Shown: piece after piece, positions 1-12,100 of the stretch
Numbering within the stretch: the stretch's first letter is position 1
Layout of the letters: each line of letters starts with the position of its first letter
NCBI GenBank assembly: GCA_023055355.1
Contig: JALJCS010000018.1
Coordinates: forward strand, 1,550,001 to 1,614,000
Source: Agelaius tricolor
Lineage: Eukaryota > Chordata > Aves > Passeriformes > Icteridae
Length of the DNA: 64,000 nt
Direction: 5' to 3'
The notes under the pieces: model-generated
Seen by the model: the letters and a program-made list of their open reading frames with translations, nothing else
Database searches by the model: none
Told to the model about the DNA's origin: nothing
Program-made: the position numbers and the translations under genes

Positions 1-292
1 ATTGGACCTGTAAACAAGGAGGAAAATCTGGGTGGTGTTTCTCTGAAGTCAATCCAGGTACATAACTCTGAGGCTTTAAGACATTTATTGTCAGCCTTTG
101 AAATCCTTGCAAATGAAGTTTCAAAGTCCTAGAGATTATAATTTTTTTTTTTCCTATTGCATCTTTTGTCTCTTGTTGGAAAAGCAATTGACCAGTCCTT
201 CAATAAAGAGTTCCCTGTAAAGTTCCTCTGCCTAAGCCAGGGAGTCTGGGCAAGGAGAAGGCAGAGCAAGTACAGAGCTGGAGCACTGTTAC

Positions 293-405
293 ACAGAATG
301 ACAGAATGTTCTGAGTTGGAAGGGACCCACAAGGATCATAAAGTCCATCTCTTCACTGAATGGGGGTCAGACCCACAACCTTGGCGTTATTATTAGCATT
401 GCTGG
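293..405 (-). mobile_element. CR1 LINE 3'-end fragment
   Basis: The + strand reads cacagaatg...gagttggaagggaccc...cccacaacctt, the reverse complement of a CR1 3' end, so the element points left. It is a 5'-truncated copy of about 110 bp. Confidence 0.75.
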
Positions 406-862
406 GTTATGTTAATAGTGTAATTTAAGAAGCTTAACACTGACCCCAAACTTGTGTAGTTGAGGCTGCTGCAGTTTTTTAATTGCTGGAAGACTTACCT
501 TAGTCACGACCTGAACAAATTTTGAGTTTAACAAAAAACCAAAATGTATTTCATGTGGAAAAGGTACAACCTCTGTCTTGTCAGGGGAGGCGGTTCTCTG
601 CCACAAATTGTTACTAATGGTAGAAAGAACAGCTTTAGAAATGTCAAGTTTTTCCTGATTTAAATATTAGTAAATTCTGAACAGTCAAAGTTAACTAGAA
701 TCTGAGATGGAATCACTCTGTGACAGATGGTACAATATTTTTTTTAATATTGGAGTTACACCTTCTTACTAATAACATATTCCCAGCTGACCCTTTGGCC
801 TGAGGTAACATCTGCTTCTCAAAAGGAACCACTTAAGTTATGCCTCCTCCAAAGGCAAAAAA

Positions 863-1850
863 ACATGGAATAATTTAAGTTGGAAAAGCCCTCTGAGACC
901 CTTGAGTCCAACTGTTTCCCCAGCACTGCCAAGACCACCACTAAACCCTGTCACCAAGTGCCACATCCACTTGGCTTTGAAATCCCTCCAGCGATGGTGA
1001 CTCCACCCCTGCTCTGGGCAGCTCTGCCAGGGTTTGACAGTGCTTGCAGTGAAGAAACTTTCTCTAAAATCCACCCTGAGCCTGCCCTGGCCCAGCCTGA
1101 GGCCGTTCCCTCTGCTCCTGTCCCTGTTCCCTGGAGCACAGCCCGGCCCCCCCGGCTGTGCCCTCCTGGCAGGAGCTGTGCAGAGCCACAAGGGCCCCCT
1201 GAGCCTCCCTTTCTCCAGGCTGAGCCCCTGCCCAGCTCCCTCAGCCTCTCCTGGGGCTCCAGCCCCTTCCCAGCTCCGTTCCCTGCCCTGGACACGCTCC
1301 AGCCCCTGCAGGGCTCTCTGGCCATGAGGGCCCAGAACAGGACACAGCCCTCGAGGTGTGGCCCCAGCAGTGCCAGCACAGGGGACAGGCCCTGCCCTTG
1401 TCCTGCTGCCACCCCAGTGCTGGCACAGCCCAGGGGCCATTGGCCTCTGGCAGCCCTGGGCTCATGTCCAGCCACTGGCACAGCACCCCCAGGCCTTTCC
1501 TGCTGGACACTTCCCAGCCACTCCTCCCCAGCCTGGAGCATTTCTGGGGTTGTTGTGATCCTGGGGCAGGACCCAGCACCTGGCCTGGTTGAACCCTGAA
1601 CCCCATACAGCTGGCCTCAGCCCATGGATCCAGCCTGTCCAGATCCCTCTGCAGAGCCCTCTTGCCCTCCTGCAGATGCACACTCCTGCCCAGTGTGGTG
1701 CTGTCTGTGCAGTTACTGAGGCTGCCCTCCATCCCCTCATCCAGGTTACCAACAGAGACATCAAACAGGGCTGGCCCAGTGCTGAGCCCAGGGAACCCCT
1801 CTGGTGACTGGCCTGGATTTAGGGCCACTCACATTGCCAATTGTGCCAAC
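863..1850 (-). mobile_element. CR1 LINE, ~1 kb copy with decayed reverse-transcriptase remnant
   Basis: The right-hand part (about 1830 back to 1460, minus strand) translates to fragments typical of the C-terminal CR1 ORF2 reverse transcriptase, such as NLDEGMEGSLS and ALQRDLDRLDPWAEA. Frameshifts and stops interrupt it. The left part is the CR1 3' region ending near 863. It is the longest CR1 copy in the window and is non-functional. Boundaries are approximate. Confidence 0.85.
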
Positions 1851-4800
1851 ACCAAAGCCACTCACCTCAAATCATCTTGTGGTGTGCTGATGTCATCATT
1901 GAGAACAATGAGGTTTGAGTTTCAAAAACTGCTCAGGGCATGAACAGCCCTTTCCAGACGAGCCTGCCCAGCTGTTCCGCTTGGCACCATGAGGTCTGTG
2001 CACTGCATTTGTCACTGGGGGGAAATTTAAGCTCATTCCTCTAAATACCAGCAGCTGCTTGGGGTCTGCCCTGCCTTTTGGGGTTTGAGAAGCCATCTCT
2101 GGGCCGTGCCTGTAGACTCTGAACAGAGAGAACCTTGAAATCTATGTTAAATCGGTCTGTCAGCAGTGAGAGGTGTCTGAACTGCGCACGGCTGCGGGCT
2201 TGGGCTCTCTTCATTCCCACTGTATTTTTAACTTTTTTCAAGAGATTGCTCGTTGTGCTGATTACATTATTTGCAGTGGTTTTGTCTCCTTTGATGCCTG
2301 TGCCAGTAGTGCTTATGTAAAGGGACTTGATGATATTGAATGGTAAGAATGAACAAATGCAGCAGGAATTCAATTGCTATTTTGCTCTCAAGCACAAGTG
2401 TTCTTCTTTCTAAATCAAGTCTGACCACTTACTATGTCAGTCAGCTGCTTTTGTTGGAGACATGGAGAAACTATTTAATTCACATTTGATTTAAAGGAAA
2501 TTTTTGTTCCCTTGAGGTGCATTATTTAATTTAGAAGTTTTGGAAATGTATGATTTCCAAGCGCTCTGTGGGCTTTGAAAGAGTTGATCTTCATCTCAGC
2601 TACAAAATCCAATGTATTATGGGTATGTGCCAAATAACTGGCCAGCACTACCCTATCTTCTGAAGACAGAGAGAGAGTTTGAAGTTATGTGTCAGATCAC
2701 CCAGGAATTATTGAAGATGAGTCCTTTCAGGTACTTTTAAAATTAAATTTCTTAATTCTGCAGCCATCCACCTCAGCTGGTACATGCGATTTCAGAATTC
2801 ATGTTATAGAGCACCTGATAATTGCTGACAGTTTAAAATACCTCACTGTTACGTCATTTACAACTTGATTAATTAGTAGACACAGCTCTTCTTAAATTCC
2901 AAATTTTAAGAGGCTTGTGAGTGTTTTCCAGTAGTTAGACAGAGCCTTCCCATGGGTGCAGTAAACGCTGCACTGCTGTGAATTTACAGCCCTGTCTGCA
3001 GCACTCTGAAGTCATCTCAGCTGCTGCCACGTCTGTGCCTCGCTCTGATGTTCAGCAGAGATTTTGCAGGGAAGTTTGTGTGCTGATCTGGCAGAGGAAG
3101 CCCCTGCCAGAGTGAGTAGCTGGCTGTTGGATGAGCGTGCTGAAATGAAGGGTTGAGCTCTGGAGGCGCAGCCTGGGATGGGATGTGGCAGCCAACAGTT
3201 GGATTGTCTTAAACTGCCAAAGACCCTCAGTCAGGGAAGCACACACGCTTCTTTCATGAGCGCTGGCAGTGCCAGTCGGGCGCTTTCTAAAGAAGAATTG
3301 CCATCAGTTGGGTATTCAGAAGAAAAATGACTGTTCAAAAATGACTGTGCAAAAAAGCAAATTTTCATTATACCACGGTGGGGACACTCCATTATTAACT
3401 TCTTTGCCTCTCTGTGTTCAGACAGAGCAGGGTTTCTGTGCGCTTGATTCATCACACTTGGCTTGAGAGACAGCACAACATCTCCAGATATCGGAGAGGC
3501 TGATTTTGTGGTGCTTCAATGTCGCTTTTATTCTGCCCCTACTCAATAGAGCTTTGTGTTCTCCTGGCTCCTAGAGGTTGTAATGCTGCTGTGGAGGCAG
3601 GAATGATGGGGAAATATGGACCATAAAAAATATTGGCAAACCGGTGTTTCTCAAAAATATGACCTGTGCTTAAACCAACAGCAAAATCTTTATTTGACTT
3701 TTAAATCATGGCATCTGATTGTCTTTTGATTCTTGTGAGCCTCTAAACAAAAACATGATGTACTTCTATATTATCCCAGCAGCTTGCTGGGAACTAGGGA
3801 TTCAAGGCATGGCAGATATACAGGAAAAATCAGACACAACCCCTGTGTGAGAGGGTGTTCCAGGGCCAGCTGTTTGCTGGGGTGCTGTGCAGAGGGCAGG
3901 GCTGGAGGTGTTCAGGGGTGGGGGCAGAGAGGAGGAGCACAGAGCCCTGGCTCAGCTGGGCCCTGCCTGCAGCACTGTGCCCAGAGCTGGGGACATCCTG
4001 CAATTCACCCCTGCATGTGTAGGACTTGAATCCAAACACGAGTGGAAGAGAAATTTCAGGAGCAGGACACAAATGTTCCTGAGAGCTGGCAGGGTTTCCT
4101 CTGCGTTGTTGATGCTGCTCAGTCTTTCTCTCAACTTCAGTTTGTTTTCCTCCAAATATGTGTTGGCACATCTGTTTTCTTGCTTGTTCTGTGCTGGAAA
4201 CACCTCTCATCCTGACACCCCTGTTTTCCATCCTCTGTAACTTGGCTTGGAGCTGGAGGGAGGAAGAGGCCCTGTACTTTGCAGTGGGAACTTGATTTTG
4301 TTGCCCCAAATTGATAATAGGATTGATGAAAACTGCTGTTCAAGTGTAATGGCACGTGCTTGATGATTTGCAGGACAGTAATGTATTCTGTGTGGGAACA
4401 TCTGCCATGAGGGAAGGGCTTGGAGAGGGGGAAAAGCATGTGGTAGAACTGCAGATACTACTTCAAAATTACTTACATGAATGCAAAGAATAGTTTAATT
4501 AAAGGCAGAATGCAAATTCCTCAGCTTATAGAGAAAAGTATCTGGAGAAATCTGGTTCAGCGATGTTAGTGAGCATCTGCTGGCTCCTGGTGATGCTTTT
4601 ATGGCATATTTACAGGGGGCTTTGCAGGTTGCTCAGCCTCTGGAAGGACAGTACTCGGTGTTCGTCTCAGTTCACTTGCTGCTATTTTTACAGCTTTCTG
4701 TGTTCAAATGGCTCAGAATAACATGCTTGTCATTCACCTGTCAGCTGAGAAATGTAACTTATTTCAGACTTCCTTCCCCTGAGAGTAGCTTTGGGATGAG

Positions 4801-5379
4801 GAATATCTTCAATTACCAAAAAATTCTGTGCTGTCCCCATCCTCCGTGCTCTGGAAAAGCAGATGTTTACAGAGCTCCCTGCTTCAGGCTGACCTAGCTA
4901 AGGGTGATGCTATGCAGCAGGTCAAGGTTGTGGAGTAAAGTTTTTAGCATCACAAGAGATCCAATTCAAATTTTGGAGGCCTGTGGATGCATCATGGGGA
5001 TCTCCTGTACTGGTTTTATTTGATGAATTGCAGCACAGGGGACGGCTGGAGGAACAGTGCCAGGCCTTACCTGACCCCTCCTGTCACACAGGGGCCCTCA
5101 TGGAGCACCAGCAAACCAGCTCAGCTCTCTGGGGTTCTGCTGTCTCTCCCTGCTGGGATTGGGCTGTTAAACTGACTGCAGCTGCTGCCACTGCTGCTCT
5201 TTAGCATCACCCTGATCATGGCTGGCAGGGATTTCTGCCCTGTTTGACTGGCTGGGGGTGGGAGCTGGACCTGCCCCAGCATCCAGAACCCCCCGAGCCC
5301 TGGGCTGAGCCCACAGCAGGGCAGGGCTGATTCTGCCCCTGTGCTCAGGTGATTTCCCACCTGCAGAGCTGCCCCAGCC

Positions 5380-5875
5380 CTGGCCCAGCACAGGCAGGAG
5401 CTGGAGCTGCTGGAGCCAGGCCAGAGGAGGCTCCAGGATGAGCAGAGGGATGGAGCAGCTCTGCTGGGAGGAAAGGCTGGCACAGCTGCCATCGTTCACC
5501 TGCACAGGAGAAGCTTTGGGGGGACCTCAGGGTGGCCTTGCAGGGCCTGAAGGAGCCCCAGGAAACCTGGAGAGAGACAATTGACAAGGGATGGAGGGAC
5601 AGGACACAGGGAATGGCTCCCAGTGCCAGAGGGCAGGGATGGATGGGATATTGGGAATTGGGAACTGTTCCCTGTGAGGGTGGGCAGGCCCTGGCACAGG
5701 GTGCCCAGAGCAGCTGGGGCTGCCCCTGGATTCCTGGCAGTGCCCAAGGCCAGGCTGGACACTGGGGCTTGGAGCAGCCTGGGGCAGTGGGAGGTGTCCC
5801 TGCCGTGGCAGGGGGTCCACTGGATGGGCTTTCAGGTCCCACCCAACCCAAACCAGTCTGGGATTCCATGATCCA
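5380..5875 (+). mobile_element. CR1 LINE 3' fragment
   Basis: Plus orientation. It contains the CR1 landmarks gagctgctggagccaggcca, ccagagggcagggatgg, cagagcagctggggctgcc and the terminal cccaacccaaaccagtctgg followed by gattccatgat. About 500 bp long, it ends ~200 bp before a CTNNA1 acceptor. Confidence 0.9.
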
Positions 5876-6081
5876 CAGTGTTAAAATTTTATGTCTACAG
5901 AAGGAACAAGTGCCATTAGTGGTTTTAAAACTCTTTAGAACAAAACAAATGTGGAATCTTTTTGTTCCATGATGGGTTACTGGTTAGTGGTCACTGTTGG
6001 GATTAGGCAAAAGTTTTCTCCAGAAGGAAATAACCCCCGGTTCTAACAGCTGTGTTTTGTTTTCTCCCCCCTCTGACACAG

Positions 6082-6174
6082 GTTGCCAACTTGGCCTGCT
6101 CCATCTCCAACAACGAGGAGGGTGTGAAACTGGTTCGGATGTCAGCCAGCCAGCTGGAGGCCCTGTGTCCCCAG
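6082..6174 (+). CDS. CTNNA1: CTNNA1 coding exon, residues ~433-463
   Basis: This 93-bp exon has phase 0 at both ends. The acceptor is ...ctctgacacag and the donor is CAG|gtgagg. It encodes part of the M domain (MII bundle, including the NNEEGVKLVR and SASQLEALCPQ segments). The helix bundles of this domain hold the vinculin site closed until force opens them. Because the exon is a whole number of codons, skipping it would keep the reading frame. Confidence 0.96.
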
Positions 6175-9100
6175 GTGAGGAGAGGCTGCACAGCAGGAGA
6201 CAAACCCCAACCTGCTGCTGCTGCTTAGGACTGCTCTGGTGTCACAGTGGCTGTGTCTTGCTGCAGAACTTGATTTTTTTCCCTTAGTACATGCAGAGGA
6301 TGAAATACAGCATAGGCATCAAGACTTAGGAACTTTAAAATGCATAGCAAAGGAATCATTGATGTGAAAGGGTCGTTTTTATGTCATAGCTCTAATTCCA
6401 TTTGGCCAGGACATTCCAGTAACCTGCAGTTAGTAAATGTGGGAAGCTTCAGTGGTTTCCTGTGCACATCTGTGCTGCAGGAAGGTGCTTTGTGAAGGTG
6501 CTAGCACTGCTCCTGGGCATGCTGTAAGATGAATTATAAAATACTATTTTTGCCTGAGTAGAATATAAATATGCCAAATAATCTTCCCGATGGAGTAGGA
6601 TGAGAGGAAGTTGGCTATGTGTGAACAGTGTGAGCCTGGCTGAGACTACCTTTTAATTAATAACTTTTTAATGGAAACAAGGAAATTAAGTTTATATAAG
6701 CACTAGACTATCCTCTTCCTTCTTGACAGCCTGGTGTTTTAAATGTCAACAACTAGATACTTGGATGAACCCCTGAAGACTGCAGGGTGCTGTTGATTTG
6801 TGTAATTTACATTTTTTAAAGCAACAGGAAATTCAGATCTAAAACATCCAAATAAGCTGTTGTTGCTAAGGAGGAACTAACAGAAAAATATATACTCAGA
6901 AAAATTAGCAAAATGGCATTTTATGAAAATAAAGTGTATTGTCTCAGGATTACTTGGAATTTCTTCAGGTTTTCCCATCGGTATTGGTCTTTTTAATCAA
7001 AAGGAAGAGAGGGATGTTCACCTGTACCCACCCCAGCAGGAGGGGATTTGGAGGGAATAGGTGAAGGCAGTGTGAGGAGCAGGACCTTTTGTATGACCTG
7101 CAGGTAACTGTGCTGTTAAACAGGTGAAGAGAGGTCCCTGAACATAAAGCCTAAAACATTAAATCCTAACATTTAATCCTAATCCTTTGAGCATCCGGGG
7201 GTGGCTCTCTGTGCTCCCACTCCTGCATTTGGCTGAGCAGTTCTCTGCCCCTGCCCTGGGGTGAGGGTTGTGCACAGCTCCTGAAACTAAAGGTCAAGTT
7301 TTGCAGTTGGAACAAAGCATGTGGAAGAAAAAGCTTTTAGAAATACATCTTCCCTGATATGAGGGCTTGCTCTTTCCTGAAGGAGCCAACTAGGCTGATG
7401 TAAGTTTTTTTTAGTTATCTCCCAGAATATGGGTGTCTAACGCAGGGTGTTCCAAACAAATGCTGCTGCTTTTGAAAATAATCATCTGAAGAAAGTTAGG
7501 TTCTCTTTGAATCTAAATGTTTCTGGTGGTTGTCCAAGTCTGTGGGGGTGTTTTCCTCCCCCCATTGCTGAAATTGTGTGTATTTCAGACTCTTCTATCT
7601 TTGCTTTTCCAACAACTAACTGCCTATTTAAATAAATCTACTCCTGGATAAAATAAGCATCGTGGTAGTCAGCATGAAATAATGACCCAGCTGTAGTCAC
7701 CAGTGTAGCCACATCTCCTGAAGTGCAGCTGTTAACCTTTGACTTTGGGGATTATGGACAATATATTTAACACACATTGGAAGCTCTGAGTATCTATAAA
7801 TGCACAAGGGCTTTAACTGATGGATTTTGGCTTTACAAAGGTCACATCTCTGAACTTCCAAGCCTACAGTTGAGATGCTCCACTGCACAGTCTTGCCTTA
7901 ATTTCAGGGTCGTCACCAAGAGATTAGTAAATGACACTGTAGATGTTCATAGCAGTTGAAAGAGTGCTTTTATATTACATTACATGCTCTTGGGTTGATT
8001 CTTTAATGCTCTAAGAGTATTTAAACATGTTGTGAATCCTGAGAGATAATTAGGGGCACTTGTCTAAGCTGTTTTACAAATGGCATCTGTGTTTGCTGGT
8101 AACAATGGCTCGTCTGGTGCCAGTGCAAGCAGCACAGCTCTCCATCCTCCTCCTCCTCCTCCTCAGCTGCCTTCCTCAGCTTGTCCCCAAACCTTGGGTA
8201 TTCTCCACAGTCTCTAAAAGATTCTCAATATCAAGAACAGCAAAGTGAGATTTTATTTCCTTTTCTAGACAATTTATTTTGCAGTTTTTTCCTGATGAGA
8301 TTCACAGCTACTTCTTGAATTCTTTTAGGTGGCTGTGCTGAACAAATGTGTGCATTAGGCATAAGATGCAGGTTAAGCCCAACATTATGTGCCCTATATG
8401 TTTTTGGAGGGGTTTTTTTGGCTCAGATGGTATTTTTCCAGGAAGATGCTGGATTCAGAATGAGTCAAGTCAATCAGTAATTACAATAGTCCCAGAAACG
8501 TCAAGATATCAGTAGCACACAGAAATACAATGTATGAAATGTAATTCAAAGTATTGCTGTGCTTGAAAGATGAAACTGAAATTTAATGCATTGAGTCCCA
8601 GGTAACCTCTTAAATAGTTTATCTGAGTAGAAGCCATTCTGGGAGTAGGGAATTCCTGGTTAAAGAATGATTTCTGCAGAAATCAATCTGTAGAGTTAAT
8701 TATAAAAGCTGTAGCTCAAATAGAGCCGTAATTCGCTCCCTTGCCATCAGGAGCCATTGAACTGGCAGCAGGAGGAAGGAACATGCAACTCTTCAAGCTG
8801 CCCGGGGAAAACCTGGAAGTTTTGTTGGTATTGACAAGCAGGCAGTCGTTGCCATTGTCACTCTTGGGCTCAGACCTCCTCAGGTTTAAAATTTTCTTTG
8901 AGGAAAAAGAAAATGCAGAAAAATTTTCACCAAAAGGTCTATACAGAAACAAGCAGTCAATTTATTTAGTGTGGTTTTGTTACTGAAATCCGCTCTTCCT
9001 CAGGAGTAACATCATCCTTCCTGCTTGTGGGTCCCCAGCCAATTAGCACAGAAATTAATGTGAAGTTGAAGACTTAATGGGATATTTAGAGCTCCCTTTG

Positions 9101-12100
9101 AGGGTGCAGGAGGAGCTGTTGGGATGAGCTGTGTCAGAGTAGCCAGCTGGGTGATTTTAGTCTGGGTTTACTGGGCAGAAATAAGGCAGCTTCAGTGGGT
9201 CACTGTGTTTTCTTCCTCAAGCCCTGACTAACCAGCCTGCCTGAATTCTTTCTTTTGAGAATTGCTGGAATTCTGTGTGTGGGAGGAGCCAGCTTTGTCC
9301 AGCACCTCACAGGAGTTCCCTCAGCCCTGCCTTGATGGGTGGTGGGAACAAGCCAGGCTGGAGGGGGTTAAGGTGAAGGAGCAAAGTTCTCCATCACTAC
9401 AGTTAAATCTAAAAAAAAAATGCTTAAACTGTCGTTCTTAATGGAAATGGAAAATTACTGCTGTGAAATGCTTGGAATAGCTGCCTGTGCCTGCCTTTAC
9501 CTCGCAGAGCAGGGGGAAAGTTTTCTTTGCCTTCTCGCTGAACACAGAGCTTGCCAGTGGTGAATTAGGGAAAGGTTTTGTTTATCTCGACTCAGAAACC
9601 TGGATCCTCTCCTCGCTCCCAGCTCAGGCGGCTGCGCTCTGTCTCCAGGAAGGGGAAGGACTTGCTTTGGGAGCCCGCAAAGGCTGTTTTGTAACAGTAT
9701 TTTGCATTAAAGATGCCTGGGAAAAGAGCTGAAACCATTGGAGTGTTTCTGATCATACAGGCTGTAGGTGTTAGAAACCAGCAGTGAGAATGCCCCAGCC
9801 CAGCTCCTGAGAGGAGGAATTGCTCCAGCCTTTGATGTGACAGTCTGCTGTCACTCAAGCTCCTTTTTTACCAGCTATACATTGATTTTCTTGGTTTTTG
9901 CAGCCTCCATGAAGTTCATCTGTAGACTCCTACCCAAACTGCAGTCGGGCTGAGAGGTGTAAGAAATGACTGTGGGGTAGAGTTCCTATCAGGGTGGGTG
10001 TTTGCTTCTGCCAGCCAAAGCTGGAGCCATTGCCCTGGAGTCTGAGCATCTCCTGGGAGGTGGCTGCAGGACACACCTGCCCAGGGCACACAGGACCTGT
10101 TCCCCTGTGAAAGGCAGGGCTGGGTGCCTTTCTCCACCCCAGCCCAAAGAGCTCATCCTCCTAAGAAGCTTTGAGGCCCCCAGGCAGCACCTGGGAGCAC
10201 AGGTCCTTCCCAGCCTCCTCCTTACCTGCTGGAGTGTGCTCGGAATTGCTTGCCACGCACACGCCTCGCCCATCAAACTGACTCCAGAGAATTCTTGGAT
10301 TAAATTACATTTTTAATAAAAATAAATTGGCTCTTCTCATATTAACATCTTGTTTTAATAACTGCTTGTTCACATCCTTCTATTCCAATTTTGAACTGCT
10401 TGAAAAGCCATTTGCTGCTTATAGATTTCTGATGAGGCAGATGGCTCATATGTGATCACACCTACTGACACAGAAACAAAATACCAAAGCAGAAGGAATC
10501 CCATGGAGAGTTCCAGAAACTTTTGTTTAAAAGTTGGAGTACCTCAGAGAAATAAAAAAACCCTGCAGACCACCCCTCAAATCAGTCAAACCCAAATGTG
10601 ACCAGCAGACTTTGTTCTCCTTGAGTCCCCAGTCACCACCAATTTCCTGGTGGCTGTTGGAGAAGGAGAGAAATCCATTTTTCTTGCAGTAAAGACTTAA
10701 CATCAAACAATTGTCCCCTTTTTTCATCTCTTTGAAAGACTGTCAGATTTTTTGAATGTTCTAACGAGCAGATCTGTCTCCAGACTGTTTAATTGCAGGT
10801 GCTTGAAACATTTTATTGGCATTGAGTAGAAATGCTTTTATTAAAAACTTAACACTTGGGCTGCAGATTTGCATCACCCAGGCTCTCTGGGAAGAACTGC
10901 CAGCACAGGCCAAGGCTGACCAGAAAAGCAGCAATTTTAGAAATTCAAACAGTTACTGGTGCATGAAAATAAGCCAAGAGCAGGAAGAGGATTCAGTTCT
11001 GTAGAAAGAAGTGTGTGAGTAAGGGCCCTTTGTTTCATCACAGGCACAGGATCTGGGGAGCATAGTGGTGGAACAGCTTCCAGGAAAGAAACAAAGTCCC
11101 TAAGACCCCTCAAGTTTCAGCATTTGAAGCCAGATAAATGTATAATGGAGCAAGATCAATGGCACCAAAATTCTTGCAGCTTCTACTTGGACTGGCACTA
11201 CAAAATCAGTCCTGAGCTCCAAATGAAAATGCTTTCTTCATGGATGGGGAAATTGATAGGATAATTATCTATACACAGAATGGAAATAGTCTTTATAGCA
11301 AATGCTGCTGTGACAGAACATGCTGGGCTGGAGAAGAGCTTTGTGCTGAGGAGAGCACCTCCCCTATGGAGCCAGGCTGGGAGAGCTGGGAATGTTCAGC
11401 CTGGAGAAGAGAAGGTTGTGGTGAGACCTCAGAGCCCCTGCCAGCATCCGAAGGGGCTGCAAGGAACCTGGAGAGAGACTCTGCATCAGGAATTGTACCC
11501 CAGTGCCAGAGGGCAGGGATAGGTGGGATATTGGAAGGAATTGTTCCCTGTAAGGTGGGCAGGCCCTGGCACAGGTGCCCAGAGCAGCTGTGGCTGCCCC
11601 TGAATCCCTGGCAGTGTCTGAGGCCAGGCTGGATGGGGTTTGGAGTTTGGGGTCTGGTTGAAGGTGTCCCTGCCATTGGAAAGAGATGAGCTTTAAGGTC
11701 CTTTCCAGCCCAGACCATTGTGTGGTTCTGAGTTACTTAGTGTGGATCTGTGGGTCGTTCCAGCAGTGCCACAAGACAGTAAATATCTGCAGAGATCCCT
11801 GCAGTCACTCCGTGCGTAACTCGCAGGAAAGGAAAGTGCTCAAAGTGCCTTTTGTACATGGGAACAAAGAATTGGAAATCAAAGGAAACTTTTCCTTCCT
11901 CTTTCGGTGCATCAGCCTCTGTTCATTGCTGGTCACTGCCATTAGAGCTTCTGAGAGTGTAAAACAATCTGCTGTGTGTTTTGCTCCCAGGCATTTCAGC
12001 TCATCAGAGCCTGCAGAGTGCTTTTTGCTGTACTCCAGTACGTGGAGGGCTGGCACACACAGATGTGGGCATGCAAACCTGCCTGGGATGTGACTGGGAG

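Larger units (their letters stand above)
1..6081 (+). other. CTNNA1 intron (3' part) upstream of the residue-433 exon
   Basis: The window opens inside a CTNNA1 intron. It contains three CR1 fragments (about 293-405, 863-1850 and 5380-5875) and otherwise AT-rich unique sequence. In human, LRRTM2 sits antisense in an upstream CTNNA1 intron. No leucine-rich-repeat reading frame is visible here, so LRRTM2 is probably further left. Confidence 0.8.

Noticed and set aside
1..6081. Possible nested LRRTM2 gene (antisense in a CTNNA1 intron in mammals)
   Set aside because: No leucine-rich-repeat frame is present in any CTNNA1 intron of this window; it is probably upstream.
8060..8248. Signal-peptide-like frame with a leucine run
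   Set aside because: The leucines come from the (TCC)n simple repeat; there is no further gene structure.
10432..10470. C/D-box snoRNA-like pair (TGATGAG and CTGA)
   Set aside because: The boxes are only ~35 nt apart and no terminal stem flanks them.
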